Source: Tipula vernalis (taxonomy: Eukaryota; Arthropoda; Insecta; Diptera; Tipulidae). Taken from it: a DNA stretch of 64,000 nucleotides. The DNA lies in assembly GCA_958295665.1 (NCBI GenBank), contig OY282559.1, positions 265,150,057 through 265,214,056 of the forward strand, written 5' to 3'. Below the pieces are notes generated by a model. That model saw nothing but the letters and a program-made list of their open reading frames with translations. It had not been told where the DNA came from and did no database searches. Each line of letters opens with the position of its first letter. Within the stretch, counting starts at the first letter, position 1. This document shows positions 9,819 to 20,786 of the stretch, one piece after another. Position numbers and translations under genes: made by a program.

Positions 9819-12064
9819 TCGAACCTTTGTATAGTATTACTGGTTTCTTTAATCACTGAATGATGCGGCAAATAGTACAAATGCGAATCATTTAATGCGT
9901 CAGCTTGAGAAATTTCCGTCATATGTCCCATTTCAATATATTCTCTGATTTGATTGACGTACTGCTCCTTTAAACTTGGATTATTGGATAACTTGCGTTC
10001 CAGTGAAAGGAAACGCTGCGTTGCAGTAATTAAAGAATTTCCTAATTCTGGTGATACTCTTTTAAATGGAAGTTTAACCATATATCTGCCATCTTTCTGC
10101 CTTTTGTGCGTGCGATCGTAGAATTCTTCGCATTCGGTATCTTCTGGAGAAGTGTTGTTGATATTCGGCATCTCTTCAATCTCCCAAAATCGTTGAAGTG
10201 CCTCGTCTATATTCATATCGATTTGCATATTTAGTGACATATAATTGGAAGAGACCTCATTTGATATTGTGTTCGGTTGGCCAGACACTACCCACCCAAA
10301 CACTGTTTTCTGTAACAAAATTGAGTTAAACTGTCTCTTACCACATTCAAGCACAGCAAAAAATTGATCTGCTCCGATTATAAAGTCTATGGGAGCTGGT
10401 TTATCAAAATCAGGGTCAGCTAGCTCCATATTTTCAACTAATCGTCGATCCTGTATATCAATAGGGTATCTTGGTAGATTAGACGGTAACTGGCTGATTA
10501 TTAATGTGTTCACTTCTAATTGTAAATTGGAATTATATAACGACCCCATTATTATACATGCCTTTCCTCTCGAGCTCACAGAACCAGGTGTTATACCAGT
10601 TATATTGACATTTGATCTTTGCCGTTGTATTTTCAACCTTTGAACACAATTCTCAGAAACAAAAGAACACTGAGATCCTGAATCGAGTAGAATTCGACAT
10701 CTATGCTGCTTTCCAAATCTGTCTTTCACTAAAACATTTGCCGTTGGTAGAATCGCTTGGTGTTGTTGTATTTGATGTTGTCCAATTAGCGAAGATTTCG
10801 TTTTCAACGTCGCATTGTAACTTGTTGATTCTTGTTGTTTATTAGAATCAACCTCTGAATTGTCCTTTTTGTTCACTATGGTAGAATCAGGATGTAATGT
10901 TTGATGATGCCTGCGCCTACAAATTCTGCAACTGTATCTCGATCTGCAAACGGTTGACTGATGAGTAGACGACAAACAGTTAAAGCATAGCCTTTTGTCT
11001 ACTACCACTTGTTTTCGCTCGGAGCTTGGCAATCCCAAAAAGGTATCGCATTTACCTAGATAATGTTCTCCTGAACATAGCGGGCATGCAACTGTGAAAG
11101 AGTGTGATTGTGACACCAAAGAACTAACTCGCTTTGGAATATTGGACCTTTTTAATTGGCCTGAGTTGAGACTTTCTAAAGCATCACTCCTTTTATTCAG
11201 AAATTTGAACAGTTGATCAAGAGTGGGAAAATCAATCTCAGCAGTCTCATGAGCCCACGCCTCCTTTGTATCAAAATCTAATTTATTTATTAATAAATAA
11301 ATTAGCCACGGATCACGACCTTCAGCTTGATCCCCCTGCACTTTCAGTCCCCTCATAACTTCATCAGAAACATTGGATAAATGACGAAGCGATTTTGCAC
11401 AATTTTGTAGTACGTTTGGTTGCTCTATAAACTGTTTAAGCAAAGCATACACTACGTGTTTACGTTTGTCGTATCTTGCCTTGATTTTTTCCCACACTTC
11501 ATCATAATTAGCGTCTGTAACCTGAATGTGATTAATTAAAGCATAAGCTTCTCCTTTCAATAGTCCTTTCAAATACTGTAGCTTATGGACTTTGGAAATA
11601 TTGTTATTATGATGAATTGACGCCTCAAAAAGATCGCGGAACGATGGAAATTCTGAGTATTGCCCACTGAATGCCGGAATATTAATACGCGGCAAACGCA
11701 CCTCACTTTCTCTTTTATTAATCGAAGATATTTCCTGTATGAAATTGGTTTGGTTTAATAACAATTCATCCATTGTGTTATTCGCTTGAACATTGTTTTC
11801 CTCGATTAATTTTTCCCACCGGAAAAGCTTCTGCCTTAGATCGAAATGGCTGCTTTCGATTTTGTCTACTGAATCCAGATTTGTGTCCTCAAATTTTCCC
11901 TTCAGTGTTTTTTCGAGAGTTTGAAACTATTTCCATTCATCGGATAATAAGGCCAAGCATGCACGAATTTCATTCACGCGAGTATCCTTTGTGAATGTTA
12001 AAACTTGGGCTTTGTTTGAATCGTAGCCTTTCATTATACGCTTTATTGCTCTAGTTTCCGCCAT
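9773..12064 (-). pseudogene. gag: BEL-1 gag and protease
   Basis: The likely original start is the ATG at 12062-12064 (MAETRAIKRIMKGY); a stop codon at 11927-11929 cuts this N-terminus, leaving an open frame from Met at 11773. The 666-codon frame has the BEL gag domain (INIPAFSGQYSEFPSFRDLF, residues about 30-200), three zinc-knuckle-like motifs (CPLCSGEHYLGKC, CFNCLSSTHQSTVC, CRICRRRHHQTLH, residues about 230-294) and a protease with LLDSGSQCSF (about residue 364). It ends in the first strand of RT. Gag forms the particle and the protease processes the precursor. Confidence 0.9.
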
Positions 12065-12263
12065 TTTAATAATTCACAAAAAAAAATCACGACCTTCACG
12101 AATCAGTTTCACTGTTATAACACGCCACGGATTTTACGATATTACCAAAAGAATCGTTAATAGTTCACTGTTTTAATTTGGACTAATAATTAATTAATTA
12201 ATTAAAAAATAATAATTAAAGGTCTTTACTCACAGTTTTATCAAGCTTGGTGTTTTGGCGCCG

Positions 12264-12281
12264 ATCCGGCTCGAAGGACCA
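12264..12281 (-). other. BEL-1 primer-binding site (tRNA-Tyr type)
   Basis: ATCCGGCTCGAAGGACCA on the plus strand, directly abutting the LTR at 12282. It is identical to the sites of BEL-0 and BEL-2. Confidence 0.85.
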
Positions 12282-13156
12282 TGTATTTTTTGCCAATGAA
12301 CCTGGTTGAATATTTACGACTTACACTGCCTCTTTTCGCCGTATAGGGTCAGTGCAGAATAAATTTCAATGCCGCAGTTCAATTAAATGTTTGTTTATCA
12401 ATTGCCGGTTCCGATTGCATGCGCCCAAAAATCCAAAGTACATATACGAACGTATTCTGTTTCCAAAAAAAATATAAGCGGTGTCCAAAGTGTTGAAAGC
12501 GGTATCTCCAAAGCCAAATAAAGCGGGTTTCAAAATTGTTTAAGCGGTATCTCCAAAAGCCAGGTATAGCGGGGTTCAAAAATTATCGTAGCAGTATCTC
12601 CAAAAGCCAATAAAAAATCCGGTATAAAAAATTTACAAAAGAAAACTTATTTTATTTATTCACTGTGTGTTAAATCGCTGTTATCTTAATCGCAGTTGAT
12701 TTTATAATAATAAAAATTAGATAAATCATCACTCGGTTGTCACTTTTCGCAAAACTGTTTTTTTCTCTTTTTTACTGAACCAAAAATTAATGAAATTTAC
12801 TAGCGACATCTTTATATAATTATAATAATTTACCGTATAGTAATTAATATTTGCTATAAAGTGACACCGTGTAGCGAGTAGATGATTTAAAAACTTATCT
12901 AGGATTCATACATATTTCATATTTGACAATTTTGCTATTAAATTATTCTACAAATTATTGAGTTACAATTAAAAAAAAAGTTTTGAAAGCAGTGAACAAA
13001 ATGTCAAAATACATAAACAATTTTGAGAGAATTTAATACAATAGTTAAACAAGATAAGTTTGTGAAATTATAATTACAATTTAAATATATTAAGTTGGCT
13101 TTGTTTGTTTTTAGATCTCAGATTCATCATCATCAAGTGTCGAGTCATCTTGAACA
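12282..13156 (-). repeat. BEL-1 5' LTR (right on the plus strand)
   Basis: 875 bp, TG...CA, matching 5988-6862 with about two substitutions seen (for example near 13037 and 13126). It is followed by the second ACGTT copy, after which Gypsy-1 protease sequence resumes in frame. Confidence 0.92.
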
Positions 13157-15369
13157 ACGTTAGCTCTCTGTAATGGAAATATAAAATTGTCTCCATCATC
13201 CATCATTAATCATAACTTTCAGATAGTTCCCGATAAATTTCCTATTTCGTGTTCAGGCATAATTGGCAAAGATTTTCTTACCAATAATAAATGTAAATTA
13301 GACTTTTCTAAACAAACATTAGAAATACCTTTTCCTTCAAGTTCAATATTTTTACCACTTTGTTCAAGGTTTTCTAAAACAACTGTTCCGCCTAGATCAG
13401 AAGCTATGGTTCAAATCACAGTTAATTCTTCAAATAATTCAGAATTGATATGTTCTTCTAAAGAAATTTTACCCGGTGTATTCATAGCAAGTTCAATAAT
13501 TAAAATACAGAATAATAAAGCCGTAGTTAGTATTGCGAACACTAATGAAAAACCTGTAGAAGTAGATGTAAACATTAGTCTGAATATACATCCTCTTTCA
13601 AATTATGAATTATTTTATCTCAATAATTCTTGGTCCAACCAAATTAACGAAACACTCAAGACACTTGAATCTAATATCTCAACCGAACATCTAAATCCTG
13701 AAGAACAAGAATCTATACTTAAAATTTGTAGAACATTCAATGATATTTTCTATTTAGACGTTGATAAATTATCGGTCACAAACGCCGCCAAACATCACAT
13801 TCGCACTCCTTCCAATTGTCCTCCTACTTACATCAAACAGTATCGTTTGCCTTATACAACAAAAGAAGAAATAAATACACAAGTTGAGGAGATGCTACAA
13901 GATGGGGTAATAGAAAATAGCAAAAGCCCATGGAATTTTCCACTTCTTGTTGTGCCGAAGAAGTATGCCGATAATACAAAAAAATGGAGAGTCGTGGTAG
14001 ATTATCGCAGACTTAATGATATTACTATCAGTGATGTATACCCTCTTCCTAATATAGCGCAAATTTTTGATCAATTAGGTCGTTCTGTATATTACAGTAC
14101 AATTGATTTAAAAAGTGCTTATCACCAAGTTCCTTTAAATCCCCCTGACAAAGAAAAAACCGCTTTCAGCACTGACAGAGGCCACTATCATGTCACATGC
14201 ATGCCTTTCGGATTAAAAGGAGCACCAGCTACATTCCAAAGGCTTATGAACTCTGTCTTAAGTGGCTTAACCGGTATAAAATGTCTGGTTTATTTAGACG
14301 ATATAGTCGTGTACGGTCGTAATTTAAAAGACCATAATGAAAAGTTGATTGACGTTTTTAAGTGTTTCCGGCAAAATAATCTTAAATTGAATGCAGCAAA
14401 ATGCCAGTTCCTCCGCCGAGAATTAAACTATCTTGGCCATGTCATCACGTCATCAGGTATAAAACCTGATTCTAAAAAGATTCATGCTATCAATCATTTC
14501 CCAGTTCCTCAAAATGTTAAAGATATCAAATCCTTCCTTGGCCTATCAGGTTATTATAGGAAATTTATTCAAAATTTCGCGGAGATTGCAAAGCCCCTAA
14601 CCGAACTTCTAAAGAAAAATGTAATTTCCATTGGGATGAGTTTTGTGACGAGGCTTTTAGTATACTTAAATCTGCTCTTATTAATCCTCCGATCCTTCAA
14701 TATCCCAACTTTGAAAATGAATTTATCATAGCATGCGATGAATCTGACGTTGTCCTTGGTGCCATACTATCCCAAAAAGTTGAAGAATCCGATCTGCCGA
14801 TTGCTTACGCAAGTAGAACTCTGAATTCCACTGAAAAAAATAAATATCCTACCATCGAAAAAGAACTTTTAGCCATCGTATTTGCAGTTGATCAATTTCG
14901 ACCGTATATTTATGGGAAAACGTTTACCCTTATAACGGATCATAAACCGTTGATATGGATAAGAAACATGAAAAATCCCTCATCTCGTCTTATGCGATGG
15001 AAATTTAAATTAGCCGAGTATGAGTATTCTATAATTCACAAGCCTGGTAAATTAAACAAAAATGCAGACACTCTTAGTAGAATCAAAATAGATGATACGA
15101 GTGACCCAAAAAAACAGGTGAATGTAGTTACTCGATCTAAATCAAAGATAAAAAATCAAAATCCTTCTACTACAAATAATTCTGTTAATTTTCTTGATAA
15201 TTCTGTAATAGATTCTTATACGCCAATCTCTAACCCACACCACTTTCTGTCCAGTCCTGATTCTACAAATAATATTGTAAATACATCAATACCATCCAGT
15301 GCCAATGATTCCGTAATTAGTCAAACAAATCCAATGCGTTTAGAACAAATAACGCCAACTATTAAACAT
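13157..15369 (+). pseudogene. pol: Gypsy-1 pol: end of protease, reverse transcriptase, RNase H
   Basis: From 13187 the frame is open for 514 codons. The protease tail has CSGIIGKDFLTNNKCKLDF. RT has KQYRLPYTTKEEINTQVEEM, SPWNFPLLVVPKK, DLKSAYHQVPL, MPFGLKGAPATFQRLMN and CLVYLDDIVVYG (YLDD near 14285-14310). A frameshift at about 14620-14630 moves RNase H to another frame: it holds IACDESDVVLGAILSQK, EKELLAIVFAVDQFRPYIYG, LITDHKPLIWI and NADTLSRIK. After that comes an Asn/Ser-rich linker up to the Sola-like insertion at 15370. Confidence 0.88.
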
Positions 15370-18300
15370 CGTCGTCCGAGTATTATAGGGTTCTATGTGA
15401 CATGAGAGTAGTTTTGAGATATTCATGATTGAAATTTTTGGGGTTGTTCATTTCGCACACAAGCGATTTCAATTCCGAAGTATTAGTTTTTCTGAATCTC
15501 ATAATCATATTAACAAAAAAAAATAATAACTTTATAGCATAAATCAATTTTTTCATTCAAGAACTGTGGTATTAATTTTTCAATAGAACTATGTAATTCA
15601 ACTAATTTGAAATTTTTTGTATGCCAAGGTTCTAAGAGCCATAAGAACTATGTAATCTTAAATCTAATATATGGAGAATCTGTGGTTTTTAAATATTGGT
15701 CTTGGTTTTAAATATTGGTTCTTATAATTTTTATTAAAATCAATATTTTTTGCGAAAATATAGCATTATATGTAGATAATTAAAACAGGTTAAGACAATT
15801 GTATTATATTAGATTCTAATTCAGTAGTTATACTCATAATACAGTATTATTTGATAATAACACCCAATAATTAACTTTTAGAAAATTTTCACAAGAATAT
15901 TAATCATCGTTCTCCATTTTATTTAATATTAAAACAAATTTTGATTTGGTAATTCAGATTTATTTAAATATTATGTAAATAAAAATAACTAATAGTTATA
16001 TAAATTCGTTTAAATAAAATAATTACTAATTCAGTCTTTCATATTAGTTCAATAACACAGTACTAAATACTTTATTGTTTCTTATTCGATTTTTTTTCGA
16101 TTAAATTTTTAAAAAAATCTTTGTCGACGGCTGGCATAAATCTCAGCATAGCAGTAAACGATTTAAGTTTCTGTTGTGGAAGTTCAGTTTTCAATTTAAT
16201 TATTTTTGGCTCCGGCAGTTCCCGAAATTCTAGTTGTTGTCCAATCTTCTTACCACGAATAGGGAGTTGAATATTCTTTAAATTTACAGTGATTAACTCG
16301 GCCGCTGGATCATGGGATATTTTATATTTAACAGACGTGAGGTATTGACAAAATTCCAATTCAACTAATTTTGAATATGGAATTTGTTTGAAATTTAGAT
16401 ATGGTGTACAATCTCTAAAATTCTTTATATCGTCTGGACGCATCTGCAAAATTTTACAAGGTCTGCCTTTGTACTTAGCTTTGGTCATGATTCTCATATA
16501 ACTAACTGGCGAAAAAAACTCGCGGTTTGGAATTAATTTTTCGAAACAACTATACACATTGTCAATTTCCTGAATGCAGGAATGGCCTGGAGTGGAGAAT
16601 CGCATTGTTATTTTTGATATAGAAGGATGTTTTTTCAAGAAAAGTATTATTGCGAGAGATATAATTGAATTCCGGTTTTGTGGCACGCAGGAATCTGACC
16701 ATAAGATTATTTCCGTAAATGTAGGGTTATCCAGTATGATAGCCTCCAAAATTTTAATAAAAGCGCTTGCTATATCATTCCTAGCTCTTCCGGTTTGGCT
16801 TTCATTCCATATGCTGCAATACACCGTTCTATTGGTTGAAAGGTGGGCAGTTAAGTTGTAAACAGTCAATTTACGTAAGTAGTAAAAGCAGCTGATCTCG
16901 GCTTTTGGGCAAGTAACTACATTTTGTAGGTCAAAACAGATAACAGGTATAGCACTTTGTCTATCACTTTCTCGTTTCAACCTTGAATAGGTTTTTTCTT
17001 CGTCGTGACTTTGGTATTTCATCTGCATTTTTGGTGATACACAATTCGAGGTTTTCAGGATTTTGAATTCTTCACAGAGGTCACATCTGTCTTTTTTTGG
17101 GATGTGAAATCCTAGGTTGAATTCATTGTTAAATATTTCCCTATAAATGTGTAGTTTAGCTGGAATTAATCCATCGGATTTGGTTTTCTCGATGTACAGC
17201 TCATACATTAAATTAACGGAAAGGTGCGGCTCTAGATACTGTTTTGTACTAGATTTTCGGCAATAATGGGAATCTATAACCGGAAACGATGCGATGTGGT
17301 CCCGTATAATGTGTTTCACCTGATCGGTAACTACTTTTTTCTTATGTTTACCTTGATTTGATTTACGGACCATTCCAGAAACCAAATTTTTCCTTTGGTG
17401 AGCATTGTAGACTGTTTTTTGGCTAATTGCAAGAGTTCTTAAGAAGTACTGTTTGCATACCTTAATTCTGCTTTCTTGAACTATAAAGAAATACTGGTAA
17501 GTATATTTTTTTTTATTGGAGTTCTGAGTTTTGCGTGCTGGTTCATTTCGAACAGTGGACATCAAAATGAAGTTCGTTTTCCCTTCAGCATCAGTGTTAT
17601 AAAAATCTTGAAAAATTTTACAACGTTCATCTTCACTAATCAGCTTGCAGCTACCTTTGCATTTCACCAAACAGTTTTCAACACTTTTCATAGTTTTAGC
17701 GGGAATAATCTTGTTTCTGACAGAAAAATATTGTTTTCCAGACTGCCGTAGTGCTTTTCGTTTGTTACATTTCCATTCTTCCAAATTTTTCCGCTTTTTT
17801 TTTAATTTTGTAGGTATATCCACGTCTTGTTCTTCATCAAGATATTCAACGCTTTGATATTCGTCAGATTTTGCAGAACACACATTATCGGATAAAACAA
17901 TTTCGTCCAGATGATCTACATCCATATTATATTCGTTCTTACTTTCCACTTCGCATAGTTCATTATTAATCACTAAATATGTTGTTACCGTCTCCTCTTG
18001 TTCAAAACTGCTAAGTAACGGTATTTGGTTTTCCTCGTATTCTACATTGATATCCATAGTTAAATATCAATCGTTACTTTCGAATATTTACCTACAATTA
18101 AACTGATATATTATAACACATAGTTTGTACAAATTTATGTTTATTTATAATTATATTAAAACAGTAAATTACCTGAGCAACAAAAATGATCCAACCTGGT
18201 GTACAGATTTTGTTAGAATGAAAAATCTCATCTGACAATTAAATTCATAAAACTGTAAAGTTCTATTTGTACCGTAAGTGAATTAAAGAGAATAACAAAG

Positions 18301-18670
18301 CAAAATAGAATTACAAAGTACCAACTAGCATAATATAGAACCTAATAACATTGTATGAAAGTATTCAGAATTATAAGGTTCTATATATCAAATATACAAA
18401 TACAAAGTTCTATTTAACATAATTGCGGTGTATTTTTTACTCAATTTGGGAATACCGTTGAGGGTTCCATAATCACATAGAACTTTTTAGCATAAATTTA
18501 TGTGAAAAAAGCAAATGCGACTTTATAATTTTGTTAATATCTTCGTTTTGGTTTACTCTGGCGTTCAAATATCATTACAGTATGCGCATATTGCATAATA
18601 GAACCTTTTGGCATCAATAACTCATTTTATTCAAAAATGTCGTTTAGAACCCTGTAATTCTTGGACGACG
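15370..18670 (-). mobile_element. Sola-like DNA transposon, apparently complete
   Basis: A 3301-bp insertion between Gypsy-1 RNase H and integrase, flanked by a 4-bp repeat ACAT (15366-15369 and 18671-18674). The ends form imperfect terminal inverted repeats of about 35 bp: left CGTCGTCCGAG...AGGGTTCTA, right the reverse complement with a few differences. A 4-bp duplication with a large single-ORF transposase fits the Sola superfamily. That assignment rests on duplication size and on general resemblance of the protein, not on a search. Confidence 0.75.
16072..18057 (-). CDS. Putative DDD/E transposase of the Sola-like element (intact, 661 aa)
   Basis: The ORF is uninterrupted from Met at 18057. 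Residues 1-110 are acidic, then a basic stretch (KLKKKRKNLEEWKCNKRKAL, a likely nuclear signal). Residues about 120-260 look like a DNA-binding region with Cys-rich CLVKCKGSCKL and a helix-rich TLAISQKTVYNAHQRKNLVSG. CDLCEEF (about 325) follows. The presumed catalytic core has Asp in VICFDLQ (376), ILWSDSC (455) and the conserved PGHSCIQEIDNVYSCFE (about 490-506). Proteins with this WSDSC / PGHS..QE.D signature are frequent in insect genomes as transposon-derived proteins. It would excise and reinsert the element. It is flanked by good terminal repeats, so the element could be autonomous. Confidence 0.75.
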   Translation of the reverse strand: MDINVEYEENQIPLLSSFEQEETVTTYLVINNELCEVESKNEYNMDVDHLDEIVLSDNVCSAKSDEYQSVEYLDEEQDVDIPTKLKKKRKNLEEWKCNKRKALRQSGKQYFSVRNKIIPAKTMKSVENCLVKCKGSCKLISEDERCKIFQDFYNTDAEGKTNFILMSTVRNEPARKTQNSNKKKYTYQYFFIVQESRIKVCKQYFLRTLAISQKTVYNAHQRKNLVSGMVRKSNQGKHKKKVVTDQVKHIIRDHIASFPVIDSHYCRKSSTKQYLEPHLSVNLMYELYIEKTKSDGLIPAKLHIYREIFNNEFNLGFHIPKKDRCDLCEEFKILKTSNCVSPKMQMKYQSHDEEKTYSRLKRESDRQSAIPVICFDLQNVVTCPKAEISCFYYLRKLTVYNLTAHLSTNRTVYCSIWNESQTGRARNDIASAFIKILEAIILDNPTFTEIILWSDSCVPQNRNSIISLAIILFLKKHPSISKITMRFSTPGHSCIQEIDNVYSCFEKLIPNREFFSPVSYMRIMTKAKYKGRPCKILQMRPDDIKNFRDCTPYLNFKQIPYSKLVELEFCQYLTSVKYKISHDPAAELITVNLKNIQLPIRGKKIGQQLEFRELPEPKIIKLKTELPQQKLKSFTAMLRFMPAVDKDFFKNLIEKKSNKKQ

Positions 18671-19722
18671 ACATGTCACTGATAAAAATTAAATTTATCA
18701 AATTTTACACGAATTTCACACATGTCCTCTTGGGGGTCATCAAGGTTTTACACGCACCTATCGTCGAATAAAATCATATTTTTATTTTGATAAAATCCTA
18801 TCTATAATTAAAAACTTTATAAAAAATTGTAAGTTTTGTCAAAAAAATAAGCATTCTAGATTCACAAAAATGCCGATGAAAATCACTACTACGTCTAAAG
18901 TCCCATTTGAAAAAATATTTTTAGACATTGTAGGGCCGATTTTTCCAGTTACCTTTTCCAATAATAAATTCATACTGACGATCCAAGATGATCTAACCAA
19001 ATATTTTCTAGGGATTGCAATCGAAAATGCTGAAGCAGAAACGATAGCTAAAGCTATGGTCCATTCCTTTATTTGCATTTACGGAGCACCGATTTCGATC
19101 TTGACCGATCAAGGATCAAACTTTATGGGTGAAATTTTTAAGAAAATCTGTAAATTATTTAAAATTAAAAAAGTTTAATACTACCGCCTACCACCCAGAG
19201 ACAAATGGAGCTCTTGAAAGATCTCACAAGACGATTGGCGATTATTTAAGAAATTTCTGTGACAAAGACAAAAGTAATTGGGATTCATGGATTCCATATG
19301 CTATGTTCACATACAATACAACCCCTCATTGCACTACTGGATACATGCCATTTGAGCTAATCTTTGGACGTAAACCCAATATACCAAATTCAATTTATAA
19401 TCAAGTTGATGTACAATATAACTACGATGACTATGTTTCCGATGTTAGATTCCAGTTGCAAAATTCCTACGAAATCGCACGACAAAATATTTTAAAATCA
19501 AAGGAAAAATCGAAAATCAATTACGACGTTCGCGCAAATCCAGCCGTTTTTAAAATAGATGATCTCGTTTGGTTGAAAAATGAGACTCGAAAATCAAAAT
19601 TATCGCCATTTTGGCTGGGCCCATATAGAGTTATTTCAATTAACTCTGATGTTAATTCTACCATTATAATTGGAAATTCCTTACGCATGGTACATAATAA
19701 CCGATTAAAAATATTTAATTAA
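18671..19722 (+). pseudogene. pol: Gypsy-1 pol: integrase
   Basis: Just after the transposon the frame encodes a zinc-binding region (GGHQGFTRTYRRIKSYFYF, CKFCQKNKH) with a frameshift near 18733. The core follows with FLDIVGPIFPVTF, SILTDQGSNFMGE and, after another frameshift at about 19178 in an A-rich run, NTTAYHPETNGALERSHKTI; the D,D,E residues are visible. The C-terminal segment (19129-19722) has TPHCTTGYMPFELIFG and ends MVHNNRLKIFN at a TAA. This style matches 412/mdg1 integrases. Confidence 0.88.
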
Positions 19723-20262
19723 CAAAGAAAAATGGATTTAAAAATAGAAAAATAAAAAATAAATAAAAAAAAGTCAATATGTATTATAATTTTCAAAATT
19801 ATATTTTATATAATTAATTTAGTATATAGTCAGCCATTAATTTTTTTTTTAATAATTATAAATTACACAATAAACATTAAACAACAAAAAAAAAACAAAT
19901 TAAATAATAAAACAAAATTTTAATAAAAAATTTTTAAATTGAATTTCTAGTTTTAACCTTCGCATGGGCAGGATTTACAAATGTAAAGATTTCAGTTTTT
20001 CTTTTTGAATAACTACGACGTTTTTCATTCATCTGGTAATTCTTTGTTTTGTTTTTGAAAAATGCATTTTATATAGAAAAACAAAATAATCTTAAAAATT
20101 TTCCATACAAAACAGACACAGAAAAATTATCTTTACACGCGTAAAAAAAAAATTGCTGCCCATGCGAAGGTTAAGTAAACTTGCATTATATAAATTTCGG
20201 AAATATTTCTTATTGCTCCTTCTTTGTGAACAATTTGCAATTGTTCTCATTAAGGGGGGTGG
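19723..20262 (+). other. Gypsy-1 3' untranslated region and polypurine tract
   Basis: Very AT-rich, with no coding signal. It contains the TTAA-flanked MITE (19957-20170). The polypurine tract TTAAGGGGGGTGG at about 20250-20262 abuts the 3' LTR and would prime plus-strand DNA synthesis. Confidence 0.75.
19957..20170. mobile_element. 214-bp TTAA-flanked MITE (piggyBac-like)
   Basis: Perfect 15-bp inverted ends CCTTCGCATGGGCAG / CTGCCCATGCGAAGG are flanked on both sides by TTAA (19953-19956, 20171-20174). A further TGTAAAGAT / ATCTTTACA pair lies just inside. TTAA targets and CC-starting ends are the hallmark of piggyBac-mobilised elements. There is no coding capacity. Confidence 0.85.
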
Positions 20263-20616
20263 TGTAATGAACATCCTTTATTTTAAATATTAATATTAAT
20301 ACATATACATAATTTTTGTATATTTCATGAACTTGTTCTCCCTTCCAAGCCGAAATAATAAATCAATTAATAATCGGAAAATCAAAATAATTTTAAGAAA
20401 GATAAAAACTCGCTCTCTTTTGCTCGAGACTTCAAGCGGACAGGTTCATAAAATATAAATAATAAAAATTGTAAAGGCATTTTTTTTTTTAAAAATGCAG
20501 TTGTGAAAAAATCAATAAAATAATAAATTTATAAATAAATAAAAATAAATATGTGGATAACACTACAGTTTTGAAAATAATATTGTCCTAAAGAATTATA
20601 AATAATGTTCATTACA
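20263..20616 (+). repeat. Gypsy-1 3' LTR
   Basis: 354 bp, opening TGTAATGA right after the polypurine tract and ending TCATTACA. Its last 175 bp match the truncated 5' LTR at 787-958. It includes a TCGCTCTC/TTTGCTCGAG stretch that may be promoter-proximal, but no TATA box is clear. Confidence 0.85.
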
Positions 20617-20786
20617 ATATTTGGAAAAACAAGTAATTTTATTGTAAATTCAAAAACGATGTTTTTGTTTTCAAATGATTCTATTGTTGTAACGGGGCAA
20701 CAACTTTATCATTTTTGAATTAAGATCGACACGTTGTTGGGCACGAAATAAATATTAAAATATTTAAAATTAACAACTTTTATATT

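Larger units (their letters stand above)
5988..13156 (-). mobile_element. BEL-1, complete BEL/Pao retrotransposon inserted in Gypsy-1
   Basis: Two 875-bp LTRs (5988-6862 and 12282-13156) differ at only about two positions by eye. The element is flanked by a 5-bp target duplication ACGTT (5983-5987 and 13157-13161). Minus-strand order is LTR, primer site, gag, protease, RT, RNase H, integrase, polypurine tract, LTR. Despite the young LTRs the polyprotein is broken four times: a stop at 11927-11929, a frameshift near 9773-9818, a stop at 8646-8648 and a frameshift near 8382-8400. Confidence 0.95.
787..20616 (+). mobile_element. Gypsy-1, a 412/mdg1-type Ty3/Gypsy retrotransposon carrying nested insertions
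   Basis: Order on the plus strand is LTR, primer site, gag, protease, reverse transcriptase, RNase H, integrase, LTR, which is Ty3/Gypsy order. Motifs include CCHC knuckles (gag), DTGSD (protease), YLDD (RT) and an integrase core with TDQGSNF. Gag style and the integrase (YHPETNGALERSHKT, TPHCTTGYMPFELIFG) resemble insect 412/mdg1 elements. The coding body is split by a LINE (2517-5217), BEL-1 (5988-13156), a Sola-like transposon (15370-18670) and a MITE (19957-20170). Subtracting them gives about 6.4 kb. Frameshifts also occur at about 1916-1990, 14625 and 19178, so the element is dead. Confidence 0.9.

Noticed and set aside
20092..20274. 60-codon minus ORF overlapping the Gypsy-1 polypurine tract
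   Set aside because: It runs across MITE, untranslated region and LTR start, so it is not a gene.
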